Shown here one piece after another: positions 1 through 8,060 of a stretch of 64,000 nucleotides of DNA. Every line of letters begins with the position of its first letter. Position 1 is the stretch's first letter. Under the pieces are notes generated by a model, which saw nothing but the letters and a program-made list of their open reading frames with translations, was not told where the DNA came from and searched no databases. A program made the translations under genes and the position numbers. The stretch is taken from contig JBNKTC010000022.1 of the NCBI GenBank assembly GCA_050297855.1, positions 1-64,000 of the forward strand, given 5' to 3'. The DNA comes from SZUA-545 sp050297855 (GTDB taxonomy: Bacteria; Campylobacterota; Campylobacteria; Campylobacterales; SZUA-545).

Positions 1-447
1 TATTCGTCTTCGGATACATTTCTAAGTTTTTTTCCTGCATTACCCGGGGCCTTCACTTTTACTGTAAGCAATACATACGGTGTTACGATCCAGCGTTCGG
101 TTGATGAAGTAATTGTGGAAGCCGGTAATATCGTTGAAAATATTTGGTATAGGGTGGAGATGTCCATTAAAAACAGGGAAAATCCACAGTTGAATATCCG
201 GGTATACCAAGAAAATGAAACAGTTCCCGTGGATGGCAGTACGTTGATTAATGATATACCGGTTAATGTGCGGGAAAAGCTTGATAATAACATCTACTCC
301 ACGGGGATTTACATGGATGCCACTTATATCAACAATAATTTTGCTCTCATCCAGGATCCCGAAACAGATCTGGAGCCTTTTGCCTGGTATCTAGACGATA
401 TCCGGATCGGGTATGACGAAGATGAGACGCTCATGGTCGGGTTTTGA
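1..447 (+). CDS. Hypothetical protein, 5' end beyond the window
   Basis: Frame 1 is open from the first base to a TGA at 445-447, so this is the C-terminal 148 residues of a longer protein. An internal GTG at 115 is not a convincing start because the same frame stays open upstream and no ribosome binding site is seen. The visible part is rich in Asn, Asp, Tyr and Val and looks like a beta-rich extracellular or surface domain, including a run of acidic residues near the end (YDEDET). I do not recognise the family. It is clearly more AT-rich and uses more A/T-ending codons (AAT, ATA, GAA) than the genes that follow, which may mean recent acquisition. The next gene is convergent, 17 bases away. 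Confidence 0.7.
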   Translation, partial: YSSSDTFLSFFPALPGAFTFTVSNTYGVTIQRSVDEVIVEAGNIVENIWYRVEMSIKNRENPQLNIRVYQENETVPVDGSTLINDIPVNVREKLDNNIYSTGIYMDATYINNNFALIQDPETDLEPFAWYLDDIRIGYDEDETLMVGF

Positions 448-464
448 AAAGCAACTGTAAATCA

Positions 465-1157
465 TCACATTTTTTGAACCAATCGAAGCATATACCCCGC
501 ACCCCTTTGAAACTCGAAACCGACCTTGACGATCTGCACTTCACACTCCCCTTGCAGCGCCTCCAGGCACCGGTATAAAAGCGGCGAAAAGTTCTGCTCC
601 TGCCCTTCCCTGCTGTTGTTAAAATCGACCAGCGGGAAGATCCGCACCTCTTTGCCGACCCGGAGCAGCTCGCGGATCGCCGCCAGGTGAAAGACAAGAT
701 CGAGGCGGTCGTCGTAGACAAAAAACAGATGCGAAGAGAGCACCAGGTCAAACGCCTTGTCAGTAAAAGGTAGATGAGGCAGCTCCGCCTTGATATAGTC
801 GTGACAGTTGTAGTCTTTTAAAAACTCCCGCAGCGCCTTTTCCCGAAAACGACGGTGATTGGGGATGCTTTCATAAAATGTATAATTGTGCCCCTCCATC
901 CATGCCGTGTCGCGGTAGATCGCCTCGATGCTGCGTTCACCGATCTCCCTGAGTGTTTCCCGCTCCAGGCCGTAGACCCGGTCGGCGGCTTTGGCTTTAA
1001 GTCCGTCTTTTTTAGCAAAACTCGTAAACGACGACGCCCCGCCCGGGCAGTCGAGCACCTTTTTTCCCCTGAGCTCCCCCGGCTGCAGGTCGAAAAACGC
1101 GCAGTACTCCCCGTAGGTCCGCCCGGTGATAATAATGTTGTCCAGTTGTAAAGACAT
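465..1157 (-). CDS. SAM-dependent methyltransferase-like protein
   Basis: A 230-residue protein that resembles class I methyltransferases. The N-terminal part carries a motif I-like strand and loop (KVLDCPGGASSF, about residues 34-45), and about residues 137-150 hold the motif IV-like strand of methyltransferases (FDLVLSSHLFF), followed by a helix with RELLRVGKEVRIFPL typical of the motif V/VI region. The substrate cannot be read from the sequence. The start at 1157 lies 61 bases downstream of a 33-codon ORF on the same strand that has a strong promoter and Shine-Dalgarno sequence, so both may share a transcript. The family assignment rests on motif layout, not on a close match I recognise. 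Confidence 0.7.
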   Translation of the reverse strand: MSLQLDNIIITGRTYGEYCAFFDLQPGELRGKKVLDCPGGASSFTSFAKKDGLKAKAADRVYGLERETLREIGERSIEAIYRDTAWMEGHNYTFYESIPNHRRFREKALREFLKDYNCHDYIKAELPHLPFTDKAFDLVLSSHLFFVYDDRLDLVFHLAAIRELLRVGKEVRIFPLVDFNNSREGQEQNFSPLLYRCLEALQGECEVQIVKVGFEFQRGAGYMLRLVQKM

Positions 1158-1218
1158 AGGTATCCCTTGGTTATATTGATATGGTCGGTAATCTGTTAAA
1201 TAGAAACGGTTGTGGAAA

Positions 1219-1320
1219 TTAGAGAGTGCGCCAGGAACGCCACGGGGAGAAGGAGCTTACGGTGATATCGGCACTGCGTCGCTGCAATGGTGTGTCAGTG
1301 GTTAAAACGTCATATGACAT
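1219..1320 (-). CDS. Small ORF, 33 codons, possible leader peptide or microprotein
   Basis: ATG at 1320, stop TAA at 1221-1219. The start is preceded by a perfect AAGGAG (1331-1326) five bases away, and a TATAAT -10 hexamer lies about 20 bases further up (1353-1348), so transcription and translation signals are both canonical. The peptide begins MSYDVLTTDTPLQ and ends SFSPWRSWRTL: two Trp, five Arg, no Cys and no hydrophobic segment. It precedes the methyltransferase gene in the same direction by 61 bases. It could be a regulatory leader peptide or a free-standing small protein; I recognise no family, and the coding claim rests on the signals alone. Confidence 0.45.
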   Translation of the reverse strand: MSYDVLTTDTPLQRRSADITVSSFSPWRSWRTL

Positions 1321-1325
1321 ATCGG

Positions 1326-1353
1326 CTCCTTTGTTAATGATGGGAGCATTATA
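1326..1353 (-). promoter_or_regulatory. -10 box and Shine-Dalgarno for the 33-codon ORF
   Basis: On the minus strand TATAAT lies at 1353-1348 and AAGGAG at 1331-1326. No convincing -35 is seen, which is usual for sigma-70 promoters of this phylum. The remainder of the 265-base gene-free stretch (1158-1422) also has to hold the promoter of the plus-strand gene at 1423; I see no clear box for that one. Confidence 0.5.
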
Positions 1354-1422
1354 TCATCTTTAATCGAAATGATTTTTTTATTTCGCTAAGATAGACGTAT
1401 ATTTATTGCATAAGGCTCATGT

Positions 1423-2814
1423 ATGAATCAATCATTTCTAATGATATTCCCGGATTACCCGGCCCTCTCCGTTTTGGTGTGGGTCATTATTATCGTCGCG
1501 CTGATGTACTTTGCGAGAAATCCAGTACATACGGCGCTCGCCGCCCTCGGACGGACCATTCGCAACGCCATGAGGCTGGCGGCGTATTCGGTCAAGTTCG
1601 GGGCGAAGCGCCTTAAAGAACGCAACGAAGAGGTCCTGCTCGAATCGGGCAAAAAAGCGATCGAAGTCGCCATCGAACGGGAGTTCGAACGGGTCGAGAA
1701 GGTGATCGAACGCGACATCGGCACCTATCCCGAACTCCACCGCAAGCTCAGCGACAACAACGAGAAGATCGAGACCGACTACCAGAACAGTATCGAGACA
1801 CCCCCGCCCCCGCCCGAGTGGGTCAAGGCCGTGGATACCCTCTCCAAGATCAAGGCGGGTACCGACCCGATGGTCACGAAGATGCTGGGCGATATCAAAG
1901 GTACGATCGAAAAGGCGCAGAGCAAGGCGACCGACGAGTACCGCAAGGCGACCCGTGAGCGCTTGAGTGCGCTAAAAGCCCTCATGCCGGTCTGGCGCAA
2001 GTCCAACAAGCTGCTGGAGACGGTCGATGCCAAGATCACCGGCATCTTCCAGCACGCCAAGAAGATCGACGAGAACCTCTCGGAGTATAAAGAGATGGAG
2101 AAGAAGTCCGACAAGGCGCTGCGCACCCTCTCCTCCTCCTCCATGACGCAGTTCTTTATCGCCGGTATCGTGCTCGCCATCGCCATCGGCGGGATCATCA
2201 TCAACTTCAACCTCATCGCCTACCCGATGCAGGAGATGGTCGGCGGCAGCAGCTACATCGGGCCGATCAAGACAGCCGACGTGGCGGCCCTGGTCGTTAT
2301 CCTCCTGGAACTGGCCATGGGGCTTTTCCTCATGGAGTCGCTGAAGATCACCCACCTGCTCCCGATCATCGGAAGCATGGACGACCGGATGCGTACCCGA
2401 ATGCTCTGGACGACCTTTACCCTGCTCTTGATCCTTGCAGGAATCGAATCCTCCCTGGCATATATGCGTGATATCCTGGCAGCCGAATCGGCCTCCATGC
2501 GCCAGTACCTCATGGGCGGCGAAGAGGAAGCACAGACCCAGGTGAGCATGATCCCGCTGATCGGTCAGATGGTCATGGGCTTTGTCTTCCCGTTTGTCCT
2601 TGCCTTTACGGCGATCCCGATGGAGTCGTTTATCCACTCCCTGCGTACGCTGCTGGGGATCATTGTCGTGGGGCTTCTTAATGTGCTGGCTGCCCTCCTG
2701 CGCTTTATCGGCAATATCTTCTTCAGCCTGGCACGCCTGCTGATCGCGCTCTATGACCTTGTCATCTTCGCCCCGCTGTGGGTTGAGAAGAGACTCAAAA
2801 AAACGACCAAATAA
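1423..2814 (+). CDS. Multipass membrane protein with long cytoplasmic or periplasmic helical domain
   Basis: 463 residues. One N-terminal membrane helix (about 13-31) is followed by roughly 210 residues of charged, helical, coiled-coil-like sequence interrupted by a short poly-Pro stretch (PPPPP, about 127-131). The C-terminal half has about five more membrane segments (near 240-265, 285-305, 322-345, 375-395 and 405-440). No enzymatic motif is seen and I do not recognise the family. The next gene, a VWA lipoprotein, begins 10 bases after the stop and probably shares the transcript, so the two may work together in the envelope. An alternative frame starting at 1419 is a shadow. Confidence 0.8.
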   Translation: MNQSFLMIFPDYPALSVLVWVIIIVALMYFARNPVHTALAALGRTIRNAMRLAAYSVKFGAKRLKERNEEVLLESGKKAIEVAIEREFERVEKVIERDIGTYPELHRKLSDNNEKIETDYQNSIETPPPPPEWVKAVDTLSKIKAGTDPMVTKMLGDIKGTIEKAQSKATDEYRKATRERLSALKALMPVWRKSNKLLETVDAKITGIFQHAKKIDENLSEYKEMEKKSDKALRTLSSSSMTQFFIAGIVLAIAIGGIIINFNLIAYPMQEMVGGSSYIGPIKTADVAALVVILLELAMGLFLMESLKITHLLPIIGSMDDRMRTRMLWTTFTLLLILAGIESSLAYMRDILAAESASMRQYLMGGEEEAQTQVSMIPLIGQMVMGFVFPFVLAFTAIPMESFIHSLRTLLGIIVVGLLNVLAALLRFIGNIFFSLARLLIALYDLVIFAPLWVEKRLKKTTK

Positions 2815-2824
2815 GGAAATAACT

Positions 2825-3478
2825 ATGAAAAAACTCATACTTGCATTTTTGACAGTCGCCGGCCTGAGCGGTCTCTTTAGCGGCTGTGCGGAAAAAGAAG
2901 CCCACACCAAAGGTGTCTACATGCTGCTGGATACATCCGGCACCTACACCGAGGAGCTGGTCAAAGCCCAGCATATCATCAACTACATCCTGGTCAACAT
3001 GAATCCGGGAGACACCTTCGCCGTTTCCCGGATCGATACGGGAAGTTTCAGCGAGAAGGATATCATCGCCAAAGTGACATTTGACGACCGCCCCAGTACG
3101 ACAAACGAGCAGAAGCGCGCTTTCCGCGCCCAGATCGACGACTTCGTCAAAAACGTCAAGAGCAGCCCCTACACGGATGTAAGCGGCGGCCTGCTGCAGG
3201 CAGTGGAGTTTCTCAACGAAGCGGGGCCGGCCGAGAAGACGGTGCTCATCTTCTCCGATATGAAAGAGGAGCTCAAAAAAGGGTTCAAACGTGACTTCCC
3301 GATCCAGCTTGACGGCTTCCGCGTCATCGCGACCAACGTCATCAAGCTCTACAGTGACATCAAAGACCCTACCGAATACATGGACCGTCTGAAGATGTGG
3401 AAAGAGAAAGTCGAAGCGGGCGGCGGCGAGTGGGGTGTGATCAACGACCTCGAACGGCTCGAACCGATCTTCCGCTAA
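2825..3478 (+). CDS. Lipoprotein with a von Willebrand factor A-like domain
   Basis: 217 residues. The start at 2825 follows AAGGAAATAACT and gives a clean lipoprotein signal peptide ending in a lipobox (LFSGC, Cys21). The same frame is open upstream into the preceding gene but those codons give no signal peptide. The mature part begins with a VWA-type strand carrying a MIDAS-like DTSGT motif (about 40-44), followed by alternating helices and strands; ILVNMNPGDTFAVSRID and KTVLIFSDMKEE fit the Rossmann-like VWA fold. Such proteins bind a divalent metal and a partner protein. It is probably cotranscribed with the membrane protein just upstream. The role is unknown. Confidence 0.75.
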   Translation: MKKLILAFLTVAGLSGLFSGCAEKEAHTKGVYMLLDTSGTYTEELVKAQHIINYILVNMNPGDTFAVSRIDTGSFSEKDIIAKVTFDDRPSTTNEQKRAFRAQIDDFVKNVKSSPYTDVSGGLLQAVEFLNEAGPAEKTVLIFSDMKEELKKGFKRDFPIQLDGFRVIATNVIKLYSDIKDPTEYMDRLKMWKEKVEAGGGEWGVINDLERLEPIFR

Positions 3479-3482
3479 CCCC

Positions 3483-3510
3483 TCTCCCGCAGGCCGTCCC
3501 TGCGGGGAGA
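3483..3510. terminator. GC-rich hairpin between convergent genes
   Basis: CTCCCGCAGG (3484-3493) pairs with CCTGCGGGGAG (3499-3509), with one bulged G and a short loop; a further T-A pair closes it at 3483/3510. It sits between the VWA gene and the end of the converging diguanylate cyclase gene, so it may serve both. No strong U-tract follows on either strand. Confidence 0.45.
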
Positions 3511-3517
3511 CTCCCTC

Positions 3518-5452
3518 CTAAACCTCTTTTCCATAAATCGCATACCGTTTCCAACTCTTCTCCTTGGCCGCGTACATGGCAGCATCCGCCGCTTTGATCA
3601 GTGTCCGCATTTCCGTCCCGTGATCGGGATAGATCGCAATCCCGATGCTTCCTTCGGGACGGATCGTCTGATTTTCGGCGTCAAAGGGTGTTTCGATCAT
3701 CTCCAGCAGCTCCTGCGTCACATGGGCCGCGTCGTCCGCACCGGTGATCTCGCTAAGGATCACCGTAAACTCGTCACCCCCGAGCCGGGCTACCACATCC
3801 TCACCCCGCAGCCGCTCTTTAAGGCGCGCCGCTACGGTCTGAAGCAGACGGTCGCCGATATCGTGGCCGTAGGTGTCGTTGGTCTCTTTAAAGTGGTCGA
3901 GGTCCAGGAAGAGGAGTGCGAACCGGCTCTTGTTCCGCGCGGCACGCTGAAGGGTCTGTTCGAGGCTGTTCTCAAAAAGCATCCGGTTGGGAAGCCCCGT
4001 CAGGGGATCGTGGTTGGCCAGGTGAGCCAACTCTTTTTCGTAGGCTTTCTGGCGGCTGATATCGGAAAAGACCGATACATAACTGGTCACCTCCCCCTCG
4101 TCGTTAAAAACAGCGGTGATACTCTGCAGGACAGGAAACTGTTTTCCGTCTTTGCGGCAGTTCCATATCTCGCCGCGCCACTCCCCCTTCGTGTTGATGC
4201 TGTGCCACATCGCATCATAAAAGGCATCGTCATGCCGCCCCGACTGCATAAAGTTGGGGTCTTTCCCCAGGACCTCGGTGTAGGAGTACCCGGTGATCTT
4301 GCTAAAGGCGCGGTTGACCCGGACAATGCGCCGTTTCTCGTCGGCGATCAGGATCGCTTCGCTGGCGTTGTCAAAGACCAGGGAAGCCTGTCTGAGCTGC
4401 TCTTCGTTCTGCTTCCGTTCGCTGATATCCTCGACACTCGACCAGATATAGCGCTCGCCCCCGACATCCAGGAGGCGTCCCGAAAGGCGAACGGGGATAA
4501 GATGGCCCTTTTTATGGATGTACTCTTTTTCATAGGGACCGTATTTCCCGTTTTGACGGAGGCTTGCCAGCTGCAGCTCCTCCATGGGCTCGTACTTTTT
4601 GGGTGTGATCTCCCAGTAGCTAAGCGGCAGGGTCTCCTCGACGCTCCGCCCGATGATCGCGGCGTAGGATCTGTTGATATCGACCAGGCTCCCGTCCATC
4701 CGGCACAGGGCCAGCCCGATGGGCGAGTGGTTAAAGAGCATACGGTTGTAGCGGTTGCTGCTTTCAAGATGTTCTAGGATGGGCCGCAGCACAGTAAAAA
4801 AGAGCGAACTTCCGATGACGATCAAAAAGAGCGCCCCGGCCCCTGCATACACCCCCGCCATGATATAGGGCTCCCGTATCTCGTCCAGGTCGATCTTGGC
4901 GACGATCCCCCATCCCAGGGTCGGGACGGGTTTAAAAGCGGCCAGCACCGTTACGTCGCGGTAATCCAACCCGACGACCGTCCCGCTCTTTCCGCGGAGT
5001 GCGCGCCGCATCGGTTCGGCGGATTTTGCGTCCATGGAGATGGAGTCCATCCGACTGACCTCTTTATGACGGTGGCTGAGCAGGAAATGGATATGGTTAT
5101 CATCCAGTTTGGCCAGGGTGAACTCGCCCGTCTTTCCAAGCCCCATATCGCGGGGATGGGAGAGCATGACCCGTTTAAGGGTCTCTTCCGCCGTACGGCG
5201 CAGCCGCTCGTCTTCATCCTTGACACGTTTCTGCTCGTCGGAATACTCATGCTTGGCCAGGGTCTTGATCATACCCGACTGGGTCTGGACCATTTCAATC
5301 AGACGCTGGCGCTGTTGCTCGTATCCCGCTTCGTAAAGAAGCCAGATCGTCAGCCCGACAATGACAATAATACTGACCGTCATGATCCCCATCAGCAAAA
5401 ACGGGGCATGGTTCAGTTTCATCAACGGCTGGTTCAGGAGATATCTTTTCAT
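3518..5452 (-). CDS. Membrane diguanylate cyclase with Cache, PAS, PAS and GGDEF domains
   Basis: 644 residues. A first membrane helix at about 20-42 and a second near 205-225 flank a periplasmic single-Cache-type domain (GWGIVAKID near its end). Two PAS domains follow (about 235-350 and 355-480; the first ends in a PAC-like RYIWSSVEDISERK), then a C-terminal GGDEF domain with an intact active-site GGDEF. An RxxD inhibition site (RGED) lies exactly five residues before it, so the enzyme should make c-di-GMP from two GTP and be feedback inhibited. No EAL domain is present. The signal sensed by the Cache domain is unknown. The gene stands alone between convergent neighbours. Confidence 0.92.
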   Translation of the reverse strand: MKRYLLNQPLMKLNHAPFLLMGIMTVSIIVIVGLTIWLLYEAGYEQQRQRLIEMVQTQSGMIKTLAKHEYSDEQKRVKDEDERLRRTAEETLKRVMLSHPRDMGLGKTGEFTLAKLDDNHIHFLLSHRHKEVSRMDSISMDAKSAEPMRRALRGKSGTVVGLDYRDVTVLAAFKPVPTLGWGIVAKIDLDEIREPYIMAGVYAGAGALFLIVIGSSLFFTVLRPILEHLESSNRYNRMLFNHSPIGLALCRMDGSLVDINRSYAAIIGRSVEETLPLSYWEITPKKYEPMEELQLASLRQNGKYGPYEKEYIHKKGHLIPVRLSGRLLDVGGERYIWSSVEDISERKQNEEQLRQASLVFDNASEAILIADEKRRIVRVNRAFSKITGYSYTEVLGKDPNFMQSGRHDDAFYDAMWHSINTKGEWRGEIWNCRKDGKQFPVLQSITAVFNDEGEVTSYVSVFSDISRQKAYEKELAHLANHDPLTGLPNRMLFENSLEQTLQRAARNKSRFALLFLDLDHFKETNDTYGHDIGDRLLQTVAARLKERLRGEDVVARLGGDEFTVILSEITGADDAAHVTQELLEMIETPFDAENQTIRPEGSIGIAIYPDHGTEMRTLIKAADAAMYAAKEKSWKRYAIYGKEV

Positions 5453-5608
5453 ATTCGGCCTACCTATTCCCCCTCTTCTGTCCAGTATAGACGAAAAATG
5501 TGAACTTCGTGTGGAGCGGCCATTAAATTACATTTTGATTACCAAACAAACACTATGCTACACTGATATGATTATAAAATCAAGCGGACACACCGTTACG
5601 GAGAGATT

Positions 5609-5914
5609 ATGCACGACTACCTGAATCAGGACGAATGGACCCAGGAGGAGTTCCTGGCACATAAGAAAGAGCTCGAAAGCGAAGGGGTGAAGGTCCTCCT
5701 GGTCGATACCATCGCCAACCCCATCAAAGGGGCGGAGTGTACCCTCTACAACCCGTATGAGATGAAAGAGCTGCCCGAAGGAAGCGTCTTTGTCTTCTAC
5801 TGCGACACGGGCAAGGCGACCAGGGAGCGGCTGGCGGAGTTTCGGAAAAAGTTCCCGGGGTATTACTGCATCAGCCTGCGGGGTGGCCGGGGGTATTGGC
5901 GGGGAACGCTCTGA
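5609..5914 (+). CDS. Small rhodanese-like protein
   Basis: 101 residues, start at 5609 supported by GGAGAG seven bases upstream. The C-terminal half follows the rhodanese pattern: a strand ending in Cys65, then a CDTGKAT active-site loop, a helix, and the closing L-x-GG-x3-W motif (LRGGRGYW). Rhodanese domains carry a persulfide on the loop Cys and move sulfur between acceptors. The domain is short and the N-terminal half is divergent, so it could also be a non-enzymatic relative. No signal peptide is seen, so it should be cytoplasmic. It ends three bases before the end of the converging AlkD-like gene. Confidence 0.65.
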   Translation: MHDYLNQDEWTQEEFLAHKKELESEGVKVLLVDTIANPIKGAECTLYNPYEMKELPEGSVFVFYCDTGKATRERLAEFRKKFPGYYCISLRGGRGYWRGTL

Positions 5915-5917
5915 TCT

Positions 5918-6628
5918 TTAGATCACACTTTTTAGATACCCTTGCCGCAGGTTTTCCGGAAACTTCTCGATCGCATACCGCAGCATCGTCCGCGGCATCG
6001 ATTTATAGTGTTGCTTTAAAAACTTTTCTTCCACTTCTCTGTCCCGGTTCCCGATCTCCCGCAGCATCCAGCCAACCGCCTTGTGGATCAGGTCATGACT
6101 GTCACCCAGCAGCAATTCTGCAATAAAAAGGGTCTCGTCAAACTCGTTTTGCTTGATAAAATGAAAGGTCGCCATAACGGCGATACGTCGCTCCCAAAGC
6201 AGCTTTGATTTTGCAAGGGTATGGAGGATGGATCGTTCACGTTCAAAGAGCCATGCGCCGACGATATGTTCGGCGGAGCTGTCCACCAGGTCCCAGCTGT
6301 TGATATACGCCGTATCGGCAAGGTAGAGGCGGTAGATTGCCTCCTGGGCGGTGGGGTCGGATCTTTTGAAACGGTTGACCAGGATGATCAGGGCCAACAG
6401 GCGCGCTTCGTGGTACTCGGAGTGAAGCAGCTCCCGTGCCGCTTCCAGTGAGAGCCCGGCATATTGCCTGGCGAGCTTTCGGATATCGGGGACCCGGATG
6501 CCGAGAAAACGGTCCCCCTCCCCGTACTCTCCCGGTCCGCACTTAAAAAACCGCCGGGCGTGCTGCGCTTTCTCACTGTCGCCCAGCTCCTCAAGCTCTC
6601 TCCACAGATCTTTCAGCCCCCGCTCCAT
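5918..6628 (-). CDS. DNA alkylation repair protein, AlkD-like HEAT-repeat glycosylase
   Basis: 236 residues from the ATG at 6628, which overlaps the end of the upstream AraC gene by 16 bases; the frame is open further up but those codons lie inside that gene. The whole protein is helical, and the signature YINSWDLVDSSA (about 110-121) corresponds to the Trp and Asp region of AlkD used to bind and excise positively charged alkylated purines without base flipping. PDIRKLA near residue 50 is also typical. Predicted cytoplasmic DNA repair enzyme acting on 3-methyladenine or 7-methylguanine type lesions. It appears translationally coupled to the AraC regulator. Confidence 0.85.
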   Translation of the reverse strand: MERGLKDLWRELEELGDSEKAQHARRFFKCGPGEYGEGDRFLGIRVPDIRKLARQYAGLSLEAARELLHSEYHEARLLALIILVNRFKRSDPTAQEAIYRLYLADTAYINSWDLVDSSAEHIVGAWLFERERSILHTLAKSKLLWERRIAVMATFHFIKQNEFDETLFIAELLLGDSHDLIHKAVGWMLREIGNRDREVEEKFLKQHYKSMPRTMLRYAIEKFPENLRQGYLKSVI

Positions 6629-7635
6629 CGCTTGGCCCACTTTTTCCGCAACGCGGACGGCGTCTCCCCCGTCCACTGCTTATAGGCCCTGAAAAAGGCG
6701 CTGGGTTCGGAGTAGCCTAAAAAGACGGCGATCGCCCCCAGCTCCATCTTGGTGTTCTGGATGTAGTGGCGGGCAAGCTGCTTGCGTACCGAGCCCAGGG
6801 CCCCTCGGAAACTTTTCCCCTCCTCCTTGAGACGGTTCTGAAGCGTCCGGATGCTGACGTCCAGTCCCTTGGCCACCTCCTCGATACTGATCTCCTTCTC
6901 TCCGATCTCCTTGAGGATCACATGCTTGACCCGCGCGTACCACGACGCCGCGTCCATCTCTTCCAGGATACGCTGCGCCTGGACCTCGAAGTAGTGCAGC
7001 ATGGAGGCGTTGGAGGTGGCGATCGGGGCGGTCAGGTCGCTCTTGTCAAAAAAGACGGCGTTCTCATCCGCCCCGAAACGAAGCTGCCGCCCGAAGATGC
7101 GCTCGTGTTCGCTCCGGTCCGCCGGGGCGTCGTAGGCGAAGGTAGCCTCCTGGGGCATCAGGGGATAGCCCGCGATCTGGCGCAGGATGTTGACGATGGC
7201 ACAGAGGTGTACCTCGGCATGAAAACGGGGGACCGGCAGGTGGGGGTTTTGACTGATGGTCACGGCAAGCTTGTAGCGCTCACCTTCGTCGGTAAAGCGG
7301 AAGTTGAGCCGCTTACTGATGAGCCGCTGGTAGTGGTAAAACTTGGCCAGCATCTCACCGACCGTATCCGTATTGACCAGGAGGTACCCCAGCAGTCCCA
7401 GGGACTGGTACGGTACCGCTTCGCCGATATGCAGCGCCAGGTTGGGGTCACCGGAGCGTTCGATAGCGTAGTGGAAGATACGGGTCAGTTTCTCCGTATC
7501 GATGAGGGCGTTCTCCTCCTGGAAGACCTTCGGGTCAAGCCCGCTCTGGGCGATCAGGTCGGCTTCGTCGATCCGGGCGGTCTGGCCGATAGCGCGGAGG
7601 ACATAGTGGAATGTGACAGCTGATACCTTGGGCAT
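6613..7635 (-). CDS. AraC-family regulator with arabinose-binding-like (PF12625) N-terminal domain
   Basis: 340 residues, starting at the ATG at 7635, which has GGAG seven bases upstream; a longer frame begins at 7662 without such a site. The N-terminal 200 residues match the AraC-type arabinose-binding domain of the OruR/ArgR-like group (EGERYKLAVTIS, LRQIAGYPLMP), and the C-terminal 90 residues form the double helix-turn-helix (IEEVAKGLDVSIRTLQNRL and AIAVFLGYSEPSAFFRAYKQWTG). It should bind DNA and respond to a small ligand. It is divergent from the cowN-like gene with 107 bases between them and cotranscribed with the AlkD-like gene; either may be its target. Confidence 0.88.
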   Translation of the reverse strand: MPKVSAVTFHYVLRAIGQTARIDEADLIAQSGLDPKVFQEENALIDTEKLTRIFHYAIERSGDPNLALHIGEAVPYQSLGLLGYLLVNTDTVGEMLAKFYHYQRLISKRLNFRFTDEGERYKLAVTISQNPHLPVPRFHAEVHLCAIVNILRQIAGYPLMPQEATFAYDAPADRSEHERIFGRQLRFGADENAVFFDKSDLTAPIATSNASMLHYFEVQAQRILEEMDAASWYARVKHVILKEIGEKEISIEEVAKGLDVSIRTLQNRLKEEGKSFRGALGSVRKQLARHYIQNTKMELGAIAVFLGYSEPSAFFRAYKQWTGETPSALRKKWAKRWSGG

Positions 7636-7742
7636 CGTTTCTCCATTTTCGTAAAATGTCAATTATACGGGTATTTACTGTCATACGAATTAACCGCCGT
7701 CTTGGGTACACTCTGGGTATATTTTTTCCAAAGGCTTCCGTT

Positions 7743-8057
7743 ATGGCACTAGAAAACTACCGAATCGACGAGCGTTACGTCACGTTTGAGAACATCGACT
7801 GTTTTGAAAACGCCTGCTGCGTCCTCGACCACCTGCTGCGCATCGTTGACGCCAGTGAGCATGTCAACCTCTACTGGAAAAAGATCATCCCGACGATCCC
7901 CCAGGCCTACTACGACCGCGACAAAAAAGCGGATGAGAAGGAGGAGGTACTCTACCTCGTCTGCTCCAACGTCTTCTACCTCGAAGAGCTCTTCGAAGAT
8001 GCCGACGACGAAGCAGCACAGGAAGCCCTGCGCCGATGCGAACTGGAGTGCTGCTAG
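7743..8057 (+). CDS. cowN: CowN-like N2-fixation sustaining protein
   Basis: 104 residues from the ATG at 7743; the open frame extends to 7656 but the upstream codons are intergenic in character and not conserved in the family. The CowN pattern is clear: RYVTFENIDCFENA at the start, an N-x-YW motif (NLYWKKI), an acidic linker, LVCSNVFYLEELFE, and the terminal ECC. CowN protects nitrogenase from carbon monoxide and sustains N2 fixation when CO is present. No nif gene is visible in the window, so the nitrogenase, if present, lies elsewhere. It is divergent from an AraC regulator. The inserted segment around YYDRDKKADEKEE makes it slightly longer than the alphaproteobacterial forms. Confidence 0.75.
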   Translation: MALENYRIDERYVTFENIDCFENACCVLDHLLRIVDASEHVNLYWKKIIPTIPQAYYDRDKKADEKEEVLYLVCSNVFYLEELFEDADDEAAQEALRRCELECC

Positions 8058-8060
8058 ACT

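Noticed and set aside
1972..2910. A 312-codon minus-strand frame over the membrane protein gene
   Set aside because: His/Asp/Gln-rich shadow translation with no structure; the plus-strand gene has good start signals and continues into a coupled gene.
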